From contig NZ_AP022612.1 of assembly GCF_010729895.1 (NCBI RefSeq), positions 4,712,001-4,776,000 of the forward strand: a stretch of 64,000 nucleotides of DNA, read 5' to 3'. Positions 19,142 to 28,533 of this stretch are shown here, piece after piece. The stretch is from Mycolicibacterium confluentis. Its GTDB lineage: Bacteria; Actinomycetota; Actinomycetes; Mycobacteriales; Mycobacteriaceae. The number at the start of each line of letters is the position of its first letter. Position 1 is the stretch's first letter. The notes beneath the pieces are model-generated. The model had not been told where the DNA came from and made no database searches. It was given only the letters and a program-made list of their open reading frames with translations. The translations under genes and the position numbers were made by a program.

Positions 19142-19184
19142 AAAAGTGATCGGGACGCCTGCTCAGAAGACCATACTGGTTCCC

Positions 19185-20882
19185 ATGGCCTCAGCCCCGG
19201 ACATCAAGCCCCGCAGTCGCGACGTCACCGACGGCCTCGAGAAGGCCGCCGCGCGCGGCATGCTCCGCGCCGTCGGCATGGGCGACGAGGATTTCGCGAA
19301 ATCCCAGATCGGCGTCGGGTCGTCCTGGAACGAGATCACGCCGTGCAACCTGTCGCTGGCCCGCCTGGCCAAGGCCGTGAAGGAGGGCGTGTTCGAGGCC
19401 GGCGGGTTCCCCATGGAGTTCGGCACCATCTCGGTGTCCGACGGCATCTCGATGGGCCACGAGGGGATGCACTTCTCCCTGGTGAGCAGAGAGATCATCG
19501 CCGACTCGGTCGAGACCGTCATGCAGGCCGAACGCCTCGACGGTTCGGTGCTGCTCGCGGGGTGCGACAAGTCGCTGCCCGGGATGTTGATGGCCGCCGC
19601 GCGCCTGGACCTGGCCAGCGTGTTCCTCTACGCCGGGTCGATCCTGCCCGGTCGGGCCAAGCTGTCCGACGGCACCGAGAAGGACGTCACGATCATCGAC
19701 GCCTTCGAGGCGGTCGGGGCGTGTGCGCGCGGCCTGATGTCGCGTGAGGACGTCGACGCGATCGAACGGGCAATCTGCCCCGGCGAGGGCGCCTGCGGCG
19801 GGATGTACACGGCCAACACCATGGCCAGCGCCGCCGAGGCCCTGGGCATGTCGCTGCCGGGTTCGGCGGCACCGCCGGCCCCCGACCGCCGCCGCGATGG
19901 ATACGCCCGGAAGAGCGGCATCGCCGTCGTCGAACTGCTGCGCCGCGGCATCACCGCGCGCGACATCCTGACCAAGGAGGCATTCGAGAACGCCATCGCG
20001 GTCGTGATGGCGTTCGGCGGGTCCACCAACGCGGTGCTGCATCTGCTGGCGATCGCCTACGAGGCCGGGGTCAAGCTCACGCTGGAGGACTTCACCCGGG
20101 TCGGCAACAAGGTGCCGCACCTGGCCGACGTCAAACCCTTCGGGGCGTACGTGATGAACGACGTCGACCGCATCGGAGGTGTGCCGGTGGTGATGAAGGC
20201 TCTGCTGGACGCGGGCCTGCTGCACGGCGACTGCCTGACCGTGACGGGGCAGACCATGGCCGAGAACCTCGCGCACATCGCGCCGCCCGACCCCGACGGC
20301 AAGGTGCTGCGGGCGTTGTCGCAGCCGATCCATCCCACCGGCGGCATCACGATCCTGCACGGGTCGCTGGCCCCGGACGGTGCCGTGGTGAAGTCGGCCG
20401 GGTTCGACTCCGATGTCTTCGAAGGCACCGCAAGGGTTTTCGAGCGTGAGCGAGCGGCACTGGATGCGCTGGAGGACGGCACCATCACCGGTGGCGACGT
20501 GGTGGTCATCCGCTATGAAGGGCCCAAGGGCGGGCCGGGTATGCGCGAGATGCTGGCGATCACGGGCGCCATCAAGGGCGCGGGCCTGGGCAAGGATGTG
20601 CTGCTGATGACCGACGGGCGGTTCTCGGGCGGCACCACGGGCCTGTGCGTCGGACACGTCGCCCCCGAAGCCGTCGACGGCGGACCCATTGCGTTCGTAC
20701 GCGACGGGGACAGGATCCGACTCGACGTCGGAAAGGGGTTGCTCGACATCCTGGTCGACGCGGACGAATTCGAGTCCCGCAGGGCGGGTTTCGAGCCGCT
20801 GCCGCCGCGCTACACCACCGGGGTGCTGTCCAAGTACACCAAGCTGGTCGGCTCGGCGGCCCTCGGGGCGGTCTGCACCTAG
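19185..20882 (+). CDS. ilvD: Dihydroxy-acid dehydratase
   Basis: A 565-residue Fe-S enzyme of the valine/isoleucine pathway (dehydrates 2,3-dihydroxy acids to 2-keto acids). Motifs: [18 protein letters not shown], the cluster cysteines in [11 protein letters not shown] and [16 protein letters not shown], and [20 protein letters not shown]. Very like Rv0189c. The ATG at 19185 matches the family N-terminus ([16 protein letters not shown]); the open frame from 18540 is an artefact of overlap with the DUF305 gene. Confidence 0.96.
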   Translation: MASAPDIKPRSRDVTDGLEKAAARGMLRAVGMGDEDFAKSQIGVGSSWNEITPCNLSLARLAKAVKEGVFEAGGFPMEFGTISVSDGISMGHEGMHFSLVSREIIADSVETVMQAERLDGSVLLAGCDKSLPGMLMAAARLDLASVFLYAGSILPGRAKLSDGTEKDVTIIDAFEAVGACARGLMSREDVDAIERAICPGEGACGGMYTANTMASAAEALGMSLPGSAAPPAPDRRRDGYARKSGIAVVELLRRGITARDILTKEAFENAIAVVMAFGGSTNAVLHLLAIAYEAGVKLTLEDFTRVGNKVPHLADVKPFGAYVMNDVDRIGGVPVVMKALLDAGLLHGDCLTVTGQTMAENLAHIAPPDPDGKVLRALSQPIHPTGGITILHGSLAPDGAVVKSAGFDSDVFEGTARVFERERAALDALEDGTITGGDVVVIRYEGPKGGPGMREMLAITGAIKGAGLGKDVLLMTDGRFSGGTTGLCVGHVAPEAVDGGPIAFVRDGDRIRLDVGKGLLDILVDADEFESRRAGFEPLPPRYTTGVLSKYTKLVGSAALGAVCT

Positions 20883-20998
20883 CCCAGACCTGCCCCGGCC
20901 GAGCGGATTCCGGCCCACCCCTGCGCACCCGGCGTCCGTAACTGGCCCGTGTTCGCGATGACACGAACCGGTAATCCGATCCCGATTACCTGTGTCCC

Positions 20999-22300
20999 GT
21001 GACCGACAAATTCCATCTGGGCTGGTTCCTGAACTTCGTCGCCGACGAGTGGAAGGGAATGTGGGGAGACGGCGGGCAGGATTTCACCGGCGACTTCTAC
21101 GTCGAGGTGGCGAAGTCCCTGGAGCGCGCCAAGTTCGACTACATCCTGATCGAGGACAAGCTGATGGTGTCGACGGCCTACGGCGGCACCATGGAATACG
21201 ACCTCAAACATGGGGTGAACCCGAAACACGATCCGGTGCCGCTGGCGGTGCTGATCGCGGCGGCCACCAAGCGGATCGGCGTGGTGCCCACCATGTCGAC
21301 CAGCTTCTACCCGCCGTTCCTGTTGGCCCGGCTGTGCAGCACCGTCGACCACATCGCGCGGGGCCGGTTCGGCTGGAACGTGGTCACCTCGGCCGAGGAC
21401 CGGTCCGCCCAGAACTTCGGTCTGGACCATCTGTACGAACACGACGAGAGATACGCCCGGGCCTCGGAGTACCTCGATCTCGTCAGCCAGCTCTGGGAGT
21501 CCTGGGAGCCCGACGCCATCGAACGCGACCACCTGACCGGGACGTACGCCAACCACAAGAAGGTCCACACCGTCGACTTCGAGGGCAAGTACTACAAATG
21601 CCGCGGTCCGCTGAACACGGCGCCGTCGCCGCAGTACCGGCCCACCATCGCCCAGGCCGGGGCGTCGCCCCCGGGACGCGAACTGGCCGCCCGGCACGCC
21701 GACACGATCGTCTCTCCGGCCAACACTGTGGAGGCGATGAAGGAGTACCGCGACGACATCCACGCCCGGATGCGGGCGATCGGCCGCGACCCATCCGAGT
21801 GCAAGGTGCTCTACCTGGCCTCCCCCGTCGTCGCCGACACCTATGAGGAGGCGGTGGCCAAGCGGGAGCGCTGGTTCAACGACCCGGAGAACATCGAGTA
21901 CATGCTGGCCGAGCTGTCCTCGATCACCGAAATCGATTTCGCCGCCTTCGATCTCGACGCGCCGCTGCCGAAGGACCTGACCACCAACGGCGAACGCGGC
22001 ACCCTCGCGGCGTTCGTGGCCGGCGGTGAGGACAAGACCCTGCGTGAACTCGTGACCGGCAGCGGGCTTTTCAGCCACACCCCGTTCGTCGGCACCCCGG
22101 CCCAGGTGGCCGAGGAGATGGGCGACGTGATGGCTCAGGTCGGCGGTGACGGCTTCCTGCTCACCACGCCGGTGATGCGTCTGAACCGCCGCTATCTCGC
22201 CGAGATCACCGAGGGGCTGGTGCCGGAGTTGCAGCGGCGCGGGCTGACCCGCACCGAGTACACCACCACGATGCTTCGCGACCACCTGCGCGAGTTCTGA
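20999..22300 (+). CDS. LLM-class flavin-dependent monooxygenase (NtaA/SnaA/DszA family)
   Basis: A 433-residue two-component flavin monooxygenase, FMNH2-dependent, of the nitrilotriacetate/dibenzothiophene-sulfone group. Seen: FHLGWFLNFVADEWKGMW at the N-terminus, LARLCSTVDHIARGRFGWNVVTS, and RPTIAQAGASPPGRELAARHADTIV (flavin site). The reducing partner is not adjacent. Such enzymes oxidise sulfur- or nitrogen-containing small molecules; the substrate is unknown. GTG start at 20999. Confidence 0.88.
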   Translation: MTDKFHLGWFLNFVADEWKGMWGDGGQDFTGDFYVEVAKSLERAKFDYILIEDKLMVSTAYGGTMEYDLKHGVNPKHDPVPLAVLIAAATKRIGVVPTMSTSFYPPFLLARLCSTVDHIARGRFGWNVVTSAEDRSAQNFGLDHLYEHDERYARASEYLDLVSQLWESWEPDAIERDHLTGTYANHKKVHTVDFEGKYYKCRGPLNTAPSPQYRPTIAQAGASPPGRELAARHADTIVSPANTVEAMKEYRDDIHARMRAIGRDPSECKVLYLASPVVADTYEEAVAKRERWFNDPENIEYMLAELSSITEIDFAAFDLDAPLPKDLTTNGERGTLAAFVAGGEDKTLRELVTGSGLFSHTPFVGTPAQVAEEMGDVMAQVGGDGFLLTTPVMRLNRRYLAEITEGLVPELQRRGLTRTEYTTTMLRDHLREF

Positions 22301-22358
22301 CAGGGCACGTTGGCGCCGCGACCGGTCGACCTGACCCCCCGGTTAAGATCGCTGCGCT

Positions 22359-22922
22359 ATGACTGAGATCGACCAGCGCGTCCCCGCCCCTGTCCAGCCG
22401 CCGTTCCGCTCGTTCACGGGCGTCATCGGTTCGGCGATCTTCGTGAGTCGCTGGCTGCAGGCACCGCTGTACCTGGGACTGATCGTCGCGCAGGCCGTCT
22501 ACGTGGTGGTGTTCTGGAAGGAACTGATCCACCTGGCGAAGGACTTCAACCATCTCGACGAGGCGTCGGTGATGCTGATCGTCCTGGGCCTGGTCGACGT
22601 CGTGATGATCGCCAACCTCCTGATCATGGTGATCATCGGCGGTTACGAGACATTCGTGTCCCGCATCCGGATGGACACCCACCCGGACAAGCCCGAATGG
22701 CTCAGCCACGTCAACCCCAACGTGCTCAAGGTCAAGCTGGCGATGTCGATCATCGGCATCTCATCGATCCACCTGCTGAAGTCCTTCATCAACGCCGAGA
22801 ACCTCTCCCCCGAGACGCTGAAGTGGCAGACCATCATCCATATGGCCTTCATCGCTTCGGCCATCGGACTGGCCTACGTTGACTGGATCTCCGCGCGGGT
22901 CGCCGCAATCAACAACCATTGA
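22359..22922 (+). CDS. UPF0114 (YqhA-like) membrane protein
   Basis: A 187-residue protein with four helices: SRWLQAPLYLGLIVAQAVYVVVFW, EASVMLIVLGLVDVVMIANLLIMVIIGGYETFVSR, LKVKLAMSIIGISSIHLL, and the last near TIIHMAFIASAIGLAYVDW. It matches the UPF0114 family. Function unknown. It is the last gene before the island, and the 68-bp repeat begins 7 bases after its stop. Confidence 0.9.
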   Translation: MTEIDQRVPAPVQPPFRSFTGVIGSAIFVSRWLQAPLYLGLIVAQAVYVVVFWKELIHLAKDFNHLDEASVMLIVLGLVDVVMIANLLIMVIIGGYETFVSRIRMDTHPDKPEWLSHVNPNVLKVKLAMSIIGISSIHLLKSFINAENLSPETLKWQTIIHMAFIASAIGLAYVDWISARVAAINNH

Positions 22923-22928
22923 TTTTTT

Positions 22929-22996
22929 CGCCCAGAGTTGGGCTATTGCACGCCATTCATCGATATCAGTGAAATAAGTCAACTCTCGGCGCGAAC
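22929..22996 (+). repeat. 68-bp direct repeat, left copy (island border)
   Basis: This stretch matches 45915-45982 in the same direction at 56 of 68 positions with no gaps. It carries near-perfect 12-bp terminal inverted repeats, CGCCCAGAGTTG (22929-22940) and CAACTCTCGGCG (22980-22991), so it can fold into a long hairpin. It starts just after the UPF0114 stop. Confidence 0.8.
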
Positions 22997-23366
22997 CCCC
23001 GAATCACGATGCCGATTCGCCGAGGGCCACCCCCCATTCAGGCCCTCGGCGTCGACGAGTCCATGTTACGAAGATCGCCTCACCCCACGCGTCCGCCGAA
23101 CGTACGAATCGCCCTGAACAGCAGTTTTCGAGCCGGAGTGTGACAAATAGGGCCACAGTGAATGTTGGTTCCGCTGTTTCAGAATTCCAGTCAGCGGCAT
23201 GTAATACGTACGTATGAATCCGCATTTCGGCTGTAATCCCAACGTATCAATATCCACTCCGCGACCTTTCGTCACGTAGTGCGAATCGGTAACTTTTCGG
23301 CCACCAATCAATTCCGAAAAGGGTTCACAATCGCAATTCTTTTCGGGCGCCGAAAAGGAGAATCAC
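22997..23366. other. AT-richer intergenic region at the island's left end
   Basis: About 370 bases with clearly lower GC than the flanks and no credible gene. Frames on the minus strand at 23004-23225 and 23066-23311 have poor codon use. A ribosome site AAAGGAG precedes the next gene at 23367, so the right part holds its promoter; TACGTACGTA near 23205 is a short palindrome. Confidence 0.6.
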
Positions 23367-23618
23367 ATGCGGACAGTCATCATCGCCGGCATTGCGGCAG
23401 TGCTCGCCAGCAGCAGCATCGCGATCGCCAGTCCAGCGCAGGCGGGGTGCCAGAGCGCCTTCGTGGGCATCTTCGGCGGCGGTCAACGCTGCGACGGACC
23501 GATCGACCAACTCGGGAACTACACGCGATGCGACAGCGGTCACGGCATGGGGTTCGGCGGATCGAACTGCTACGTCGTCAACGCCAGCGACCCGGGCCAG
23601 CCGCCGCGGATTCCCTGA
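23367..23618 (+). CDS. Small secreted protein with four cysteines
   Basis: An 83-residue protein: signal peptide MRTVIIAGIAAVLASSSIAIASPAQA, then a mature part of about 57 residues rich in Gly with Cys in GCQSAF, RCDGP, RCDSG and NCYVV, suggesting two disulfides. This pattern recurs in short mycobacterial exported proteins of unknown role. AAAGGAG lies just before the ATG. It is isolated from other plus-strand genes. Confidence 0.75.
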   Translation: MRTVIIAGIAAVLASSSIAIASPAQAGCQSAFVGIFGGGQRCDGPIDQLGNYTRCDSGHGMGFGGSNCYVVNASDPGQPPRIP

Positions 23619-23628
23619 CCGCGGCGGC

Positions 23629-23934
23629 TCAGCGCGCGCAGCCAGCGAGAGGGCTGTCACGGCTGCGCCCACCGTCGCCGGGCGCGATCTCGAGGAGGTC
23701 TCCGTCACGGAAGACCCAATCACTGCGCTCTCCGGTGACGGTCCCCTCCCCGGCCTCGGCGACGGCGGGACAGTCCGGATGCCGGGCACGGATCTCCTCC
23801 GCCCGCTGTCCGAGATCGACGACGAGGAACCCGCTCGCCGTGAAGGGCCGAGCGGGTTCCCGGTCACCCTCGGCCAGCCCACATCCGCACAGCATCAGCG
23901 CGACCAGAACAAGGCCGCACCGCGCCTGACCCAT
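23629..23934 (-). CDS. Small lipoprotein following the tandem histidine kinase
   Basis: A 101-residue lipoprotein: signal GLVLVALMLCGC with the lipobox Cys near residue 18. The mature part (LVVDLGQRAEEIRARHPDCPA...) has no known domain. Its ATG follows the kinase TGA with no gap, so the two are in one transcript; it might be a sensor accessory. Confidence 0.7.
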   Translation of the reverse strand: MGQARCGLVLVALMLCGCGLAEGDREPARPFTASGFLVVDLGQRAEEIRARHPDCPAVAEAGEGTVTGERSDWVFRDGDLLEIAPGDGGRSRDSPLAGCAR

Positions 23935-26205
23935 TCAGCCTTCATTGGCCATAGTTCCGGTGTCGCATCGGACTTCGACCCACAGCGTTCCCCCCGCTTC
24001 CACCACCTCCGGTGCGCCTGGTGACTCACGCAACCCGCGCACGAGCCCCTGCGCCTCCCCGCCCGGGTCGCTCACGATGCTCACGCTGACCTCGCCGCTC
24101 GACCCGGTGACGACCAGTCGGAGCAGCGACTGCGCCATCTCGGCCGCGCGACGGAGAGGCGTCACCAACGCCTCAATCTGCTGCTCGGTGAGGTCCGGCA
24201 GGTCCCCCGCGAGGTCCACGGTGACCTCGACCCCCTTGGCCTCAGCCGCGTCGACGAGGTCGCGCAGGTTATGCATCAGCGGATGACCAAAGGTGGTCGC
24301 CTGGTCGAACAGGGCCCGCAGGCGCCGCGACTCGGCCCGCGCCCGGTGCCGCAAGTCCGCGGTGACCGGGTCTCCCGCACTCAGCTCGCGCAGCAGCGGC
24401 ACCACGTTCTCGACCAAAGCGGCGTAGCGACGCTGGTATTCGGCGTTGACCGCCTGCTGGATTCGGAGTCGCGCGGTCAGCCGTCGGCGAGCCTCGGTTT
24501 CCCCGTGCGCCTCCCGGGCGGCTTCCCGCACGAGTCCGTTGAAGACCAGCGCGAAGATCTGGACACTCAGGATGCTGGCAGTGCCCAGGCCGATGTTGAC
24601 CAGCACCGTGGCCGAGGGCTGGCAGATCACCTCCACCACGGCCCCCGCCGCCCAGTACCCCGCAAGCACCGCCACACCACGCCGCAGGGACCCGTCAAGC
24701 AGCAGTGGGAGCACGCACCAGCCGATCGCATTCTGCGCCCAATGCGCGTGTCCACCAACCAGTTCCGGCGGGATCAGGAGGGGCTGCAGGACGGTGACGG
24801 CAAGCAGGGCCACCCCGGCAGCAACCGTCCGACCCCGACCCCAGCGTCGATGCAGAATCCCGGGAACGGCGGCCAGCGTCGCGGTCGCGGCAATGATCGC
24901 CAGCAGAGTGTCGAACCACCCTGCACCGCCATAGGAGTCGGCGTAGGGCACCGAGAAGGCCAGGTTGGCCAACGCATAGAGCACCAGCGCCAAACCGTAG
25001 CGGATCCTGACACGCTCGATGAGGCGGTCCGGATCCGACGCATCCTCCGCCCGACCCTCCACACATCCTTCGGCCCAAAACAATTCGACTTCCGTACCGA
25101 CGCCGGGCTCTGACCGCAGGGTCGCTCGGCCACCGGCCCGGTGCATTCTGGCGAAGATCGAGTCAGTCACACCATGGCCGATCCGAGACGCCTCGGGGTC
25201 GAATCCCACTCCGTCGTCGGCCAGGCGGACCGAGCCGGGCAGGACGGTGATCCGCAACAGGTCGGCCCGCGCGTGCCGGTCGACGTTGTTCATCACCTCC
25301 CGCGCTGCGGCGATCACCGGTTCGGCGGACTCGCCCGCAAGCCACAACTCACCGACTCCGCTGAACTCCACCGGGGTTCGCAGATGCGCGGCGCATTCCC
25401 GCAGTGCCCCCACGATCTCCGCACGCGGAGGCGGGGCTTTCCACCCGCCGCCCGCGAGCAGACCGAGATCGCGGCGAGCCTGCTCGGCCAGCCTCCGCGA
25501 CGAGATGGCCGCGCCCTGTCCCGCCATCATCAGCGTGGATGCGGCCGTGTCATGGAGCAGCGCGAGCTGTTCGCGTTCAAAGGATCGGACCGCCCCGGCG
25601 ACCTCTTGATCAACCTCTGCCGACTGGCGCGCTGCCCGAGCCTGGTCGACAGCTTCCGCGATCCGCAGCACCATGAACCGGATCAGCGCGGCGGTAGCCC
25701 ACTGGAGCGCGAAGTAATACAGCGCCGCAACCGAACTCACCTGTTCCCAGCCGATGACCGCGGCACTGCCGCAGGCGTACGCCACCGCGATCCCCAACGC
25801 CAGCAGCAGGCTCACCCATGCCGTTACCGACACCGAGAACGCGATGACCGCGGTACCCGCGATCGCCAGTGGGGCGCTGTTGAACAGGTGGAACTGCATG
25901 TCCGGCACGAGGAGCGGGATGCCCAGGCAGACAGCGATCACCAGGACATAGTCGACCGCCCCGGGCAGGCCACCCACGGACCGAGTCAGGATGCGATACA
26001 GCGACCAGACCGCCACCGCGCCGAGCAGCCACCTCCCGGATCCGAGGGTCATCGAGTGCGGATCGACCAACGTCACGGCGGCCGCCACCACGTTGACGAC
26101 GCTGCGCATCAGCAGACCGACAGTCGCCGCATGACGACTCAACTGCCGGAGTGCGGCGTCGAGTCCCGCCCGTTCAGCGCCCGCGCTCAACTGCGGCATG
26201 CGCAT
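23935..26205 (-). CDS. Large tandem sensor histidine kinase (active plus degenerate half)
   Basis: A 756-residue membrane protein made of two similar halves. Half 1: about five helices (residues 30-175), a dimerisation helix with the H-box EREQLALLHDTAASTL, and a HATPase domain with N box AAREVMNNVDRH, G1 LADDGVGFD and G2 GHGVTDSIF, typical of NarL-type kinases. Half 2 (from about 390): a second block of five to six helices, a coiled helical stretch (NAEYQRRYAALVENVVPLL) in place of the H-box, and an ATPase-like end lacking the N, G1 and G2 motifs. Divergent from a LuxR-type regulator, its likely partner. It may hetero-regulate its own active half. Confidence 0.82.
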   Translation of the reverse strand: MRMPQLSAGAERAGLDAALRQLSRHAATVGLLMRSVVNVVAAAVTLVDPHSMTLGSGRWLLGAVAVWSLYRILTRSVGGLPGAVDYVLVIAVCLGIPLLVPDMQFHLFNSAPLAIAGTAVIAFSVSVTAWVSLLLALGIAVAYACGSAAVIGWEQVSSVAALYYFALQWATAALIRFMVLRIAEAVDQARAARQSAEVDQEVAGAVRSFEREQLALLHDTAASTLMMAGQGAAISSRRLAEQARRDLGLLAGGGWKAPPPRAEIVGALRECAAHLRTPVEFSGVGELWLAGESAEPVIAAAREVMNNVDRHARADLLRITVLPGSVRLADDGVGFDPEASRIGHGVTDSIFARMHRAGGRATLRSEPGVGTEVELFWAEGCVEGRAEDASDPDRLIERVRIRYGLALVLYALANLAFSVPYADSYGGAGWFDTLLAIIAATATLAAVPGILHRRWGRGRTVAAGVALLAVTVLQPLLIPPELVGGHAHWAQNAIGWCVLPLLLDGSLRRGVAVLAGYWAAGAVVEVICQPSATVLVNIGLGTASILSVQIFALVFNGLVREAAREAHGETEARRRLTARLRIQQAVNAEYQRRYAALVENVVPLLRELSAGDPVTADLRHRARAESRRLRALFDQATTFGHPLMHNLRDLVDAAEAKGVEVTVDLAGDLPDLTEQQIEALVTPLRRAAEMAQSLLRLVVTGSSGEVSVSIVSDPGGEAQGLVRGLRESPGAPEVVEAGGTLWVEVRCDTGTMANEG

Positions 26206-26377
26206 TCCATGGCGAGGTCGGCGATTTCTCGGAATCGCATTTCTGACGCCCCCGTCAACCCTGACCCACCGGGGAAGCCGAATGTCGATTACGATCTGTC
26301 AACCGAAGCCGTTCTGATTGCAGTTCACGCATCGTGACGCAGAAAACGAACGCATTGGGGCGCGGGGTGGAGGTGTT

Positions 26378-27055
26378 ATGTCGGCAGAGGCGGTGCAGCC
26401 GCAACCGGTGACGATTGCCGTCATCGACGATCACGATGTGGTGCACGCCGGCATTGAGGCGTGGTGCGCCGACGCAGAACCGGAGATCAGCCTCCTGGCG
26501 AGCTTCACCACGCCCGACGATTTCCTGCTCTGGCACGACAGGCACGACGGAGCGGTTGATGTGGTGCTGCTCGACCTGCAGATCGAGGGCAACCGACCCG
26601 ACTTCGACACATTGGCCACATTGTGCGGGTCGGGGCACCGCGTCATTGTCTATTCGCATCTCACCGCGGATGAGGTCATACTGACCTGCCTCGATCTCGG
26701 GGCCGTGACGTACCTGACCAAATCCGAGGGAAAGCGCCATCTCATCGAGGCGATCCAGGCTGCGCATTCCACCACGCCCTATGTCGGACCGCGAATGGGT
26801 AAAGCGCTGTTGAATGACAACACCCTCGGTCGCATTCGACTCTCCGAGCGCGAAAAGGAGGTGCTCATCGCCTGGTTCCAAACCGAGAGCAAGGAACTGG
26901 TCGGACAACGTCTCTACATCGCCCCGACGACCGTGCGGACTCATCTGCAACGCGCCCGCGCGAAGTACGCCTCGATCGGCCGGCCCGCCCCGACCAAGTC
27001 GGCACTGCTGGCACGTGCGATCGAGGACGGCATCCTGAGCCTCAACGACCTCTGA
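26378..27055 (+). CDS. NarL/LuxR-type response regulator
   Basis: A 225-residue regulator: receiver domain with IDDHDVVHAG, acceptor Asp in VVLLDLQIEG and Lys in YLTKSEGK; then a LuxR helix-turn-helix (LSEREKEVLIAWF, LYIAPTTVRTHLQRARAKY). The ATG at 26378 follows GGAGG; the frame from 26318 has none. The divergent large kinase is the likely phospho-donor. Lying at the left of the type VII-like genes, it is the leading candidate for their transcriptional control. Confidence 0.88.
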   Translation: MSAEAVQPQPVTIAVIDDHDVVHAGIEAWCADAEPEISLLASFTTPDDFLLWHDRHDGAVDVVLLDLQIEGNRPDFDTLATLCGSGHRVIVYSHLTADEVILTCLDLGAVTYLTKSEGKRHLIEAIQAAHSTTPYVGPRMGKALLNDNTLGRIRLSEREKEVLIAWFQTESKELVGQRLYIAPTTVRTHLQRARAKYASIGRPAPTKSALLARAIEDGILSLNDL

Positions 27056-27066
27056 GCGCATCCGGG

Positions 27067-27417
27067 TCAGGGGATCACAGGGGCGCTGACACAGTTGGGA
27101 AAGGACCTGAGTTCGGCGGCGGGCACGCCATCCGCAGTCGCCTGATCTCGGCAGACGCTGCTCGGGAATCCGGTGTAGTGCCGCCACCCGTAACTGTGCA
27201 GTTGGAACAGCATCGTGGAGTCCCCTGACGCTCCTGTGCTGGCGTAGGCCCAATCGCCATAGCAGCGCAGCACGCTCACGTTGGATCCGAAGCCCGTGGA
27301 GATGGCGCCGGGATCGCAGTCCGCGTCGGCCCGCGATTTCCCAACTGCCCCAGGCACACCGACCAGCATCGCGGCGCCACAGGCCGTGGCGACGGGCACC
27401 ACCCATTTCGCGAACAT
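27067..27417 (-). CDS. Small secreted protein, Cys-containing
   Basis: A 116-residue protein with a signal peptide (MFAKWVVPVATACGAAMLVGVPGAVG...) and a mature domain with Cys in DADCDPG, LRCYG, VCRDQ and PNCVS, so two disulfides are possible. The ATG at 27417 is preferred over the GTG at 27426, which is too close to its GAGGGG site. It resembles in kind the 83-residue protein at the island's left end. Function unknown. Confidence 0.7.
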   Translation of the reverse strand: MFAKWVVPVATACGAAMLVGVPGAVGKSRADADCDPGAISTGFGSNVSVLRCYGDWAYASTGASGDSTMLFQLHSYGWRHYTGFPSSVCRDQATADGVPAAELRSFPNCVSAPVIP

Positions 27418-27748
27418 CACCTGCACACCCCTCGAATCTCCATATCTGCTCCATCAAAACAGAAAGAGCACCGCTGCGATGTCCTCCGAAGGGGCTACGC
27501 CACAGCCCGATAAGAGGTCCGAGAGGCTCCGGATGCCGTCCTCGATCCCCCGCGCCAGCAGCGCCGAATTCGTCGGGGCGGCAGGACCTGTGGAGTCGGC
27601 GATCACAGGCACTTCTTCAGGCACATTATCGCGACCTTGTCGTGCCGACGACTGTCATCCGAAGGACCGACAGCGCAACCACACCCGATGCTGGTGTGAT
27701 GGGGCACGTTGGGGAGAGCCTGCATTGCAGACACATCGCGGAGGTCCG
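27418..27748. promoter_or_regulatory. Divergent intergenic region before the first WXG100 gene
   Basis: About 330 bases between the minus-strand secreted protein and the first plus-strand WXG100 gene. Open frames here show no start site and poor codon use. The last 12 bases contain the CGGAGG ribosome site; promoters for both genes should be here, but I recognise no operator. Confidence 0.5.
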
Positions 27749-28519
27749 ATGGGAATGGTTGGCGCTGACGTCGACCAACTTCGGGTACTCGCGCGCACCC
27801 TGAGGCAGGCCGCCGACCGTCTGGAGTCCGCGTCCGGTGCCGTCTCACGTCAGCTGTCCGGGGTGGGCTGGGCCGGTCCCGATGCCGAGCAGTACAGGTC
27901 GCAGTGGCAGGGCGAATCACAGGGGCTGCTGAGTTCGGCGACGGCCGCCCTGCGGGAGACCGCCAACGCCGTCGAACGCAATGCCGCAGACCAGGACCAA
28001 ACGAGTCGCGCCGACGGTGGTGGTGCACCCACCTCGCTGGGCCTGCCGCCGTCGTTGATGCACGTCCTTCCGTATCCGATCGGCGGCGTCCCGGAGGACA
28101 ATCCGCTGGTGGACATCCGCGACTTCCTGAAGTCGAATGCGTTGTGGCCCATCACCTGGGCTGCTCTGTTCGGCGGGCTCGACGGCGTCGCGGCGTTGCC
28201 GCTCCTGGACGCTCTCGGACTGGCCGCGGACAACCGCATCGACGATGGCGAGAAGATGCTCGAAGCGGCGAACTCAGCCACTGACGTCGCGGGCGGCCTG
28301 CTGAAATCTCAGGCCACCCCCGTCGGCTACCTGTCCGGTGTCGCGTTGTCGCAGTGGGGTGATGTGCTCACCGCCGCCGCGCGGGCGGATTTCAGCGAAT
28401 CCGCCCTGCGAACCACCGTCGACTATCTGGCCGACGATCCAGGCGGCGCCTTCGAGGCCGCGCGCGACGCCGTGGTCGGATACGTGCCGAAGCTGTTCTC
28501 GAATCTGTTGCCCTGGTAG
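27749..28519 (+). CDS. WXG100-domain protein with C-terminal extension
   Basis: A 256-residue protein. Residues 1-90 form a WXG100 hairpin: MVGADVDQLRVLARTLRQAA, then GVGWAGPDAEQYRSQW (the W-A-G turn), then ALRETANAVERNAADQDQTS. The rest (about 165 residues) is helical with hydrophobic stretches (NALWPITWAALFGGLDGVAAL) and has no known domain; it may be a pore-forming or adaptor tail. No YxxxD/E secretion motif follows the helix pair. The ATG at 27749 has CGGAGG. Likely secreted substrate of the neighbouring ATPase system. Confidence 0.8.
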   Translation: MGMVGADVDQLRVLARTLRQAADRLESASGAVSRQLSGVGWAGPDAEQYRSQWQGESQGLLSSATAALRETANAVERNAADQDQTSRADGGGAPTSLGLPPSLMHVLPYPIGGVPEDNPLVDIRDFLKSNALWPITWAALFGGLDGVAALPLLDALGLAADNRIDDGEKMLEAANSATDVAGGLLKSQATPVGYLSGVALSQWGDVLTAAARADFSESALRTTVDYLADDPGGAFEAARDAVVGYVPKLFSNLLPW

Positions 28520-28533
28520 AAGGAATCGCCCCG

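Noticed and set aside
19191..20918. A 575-codon minus-strand frame opposite ilvD
   Set aside because: It lies antisense to a clear ilvD gene and has no motif of its own.
23004..23311. Possible small minus-strand genes in the island's left gap
   Set aside because: No ribosome site, poor codon use, and no domain or signal peptide.
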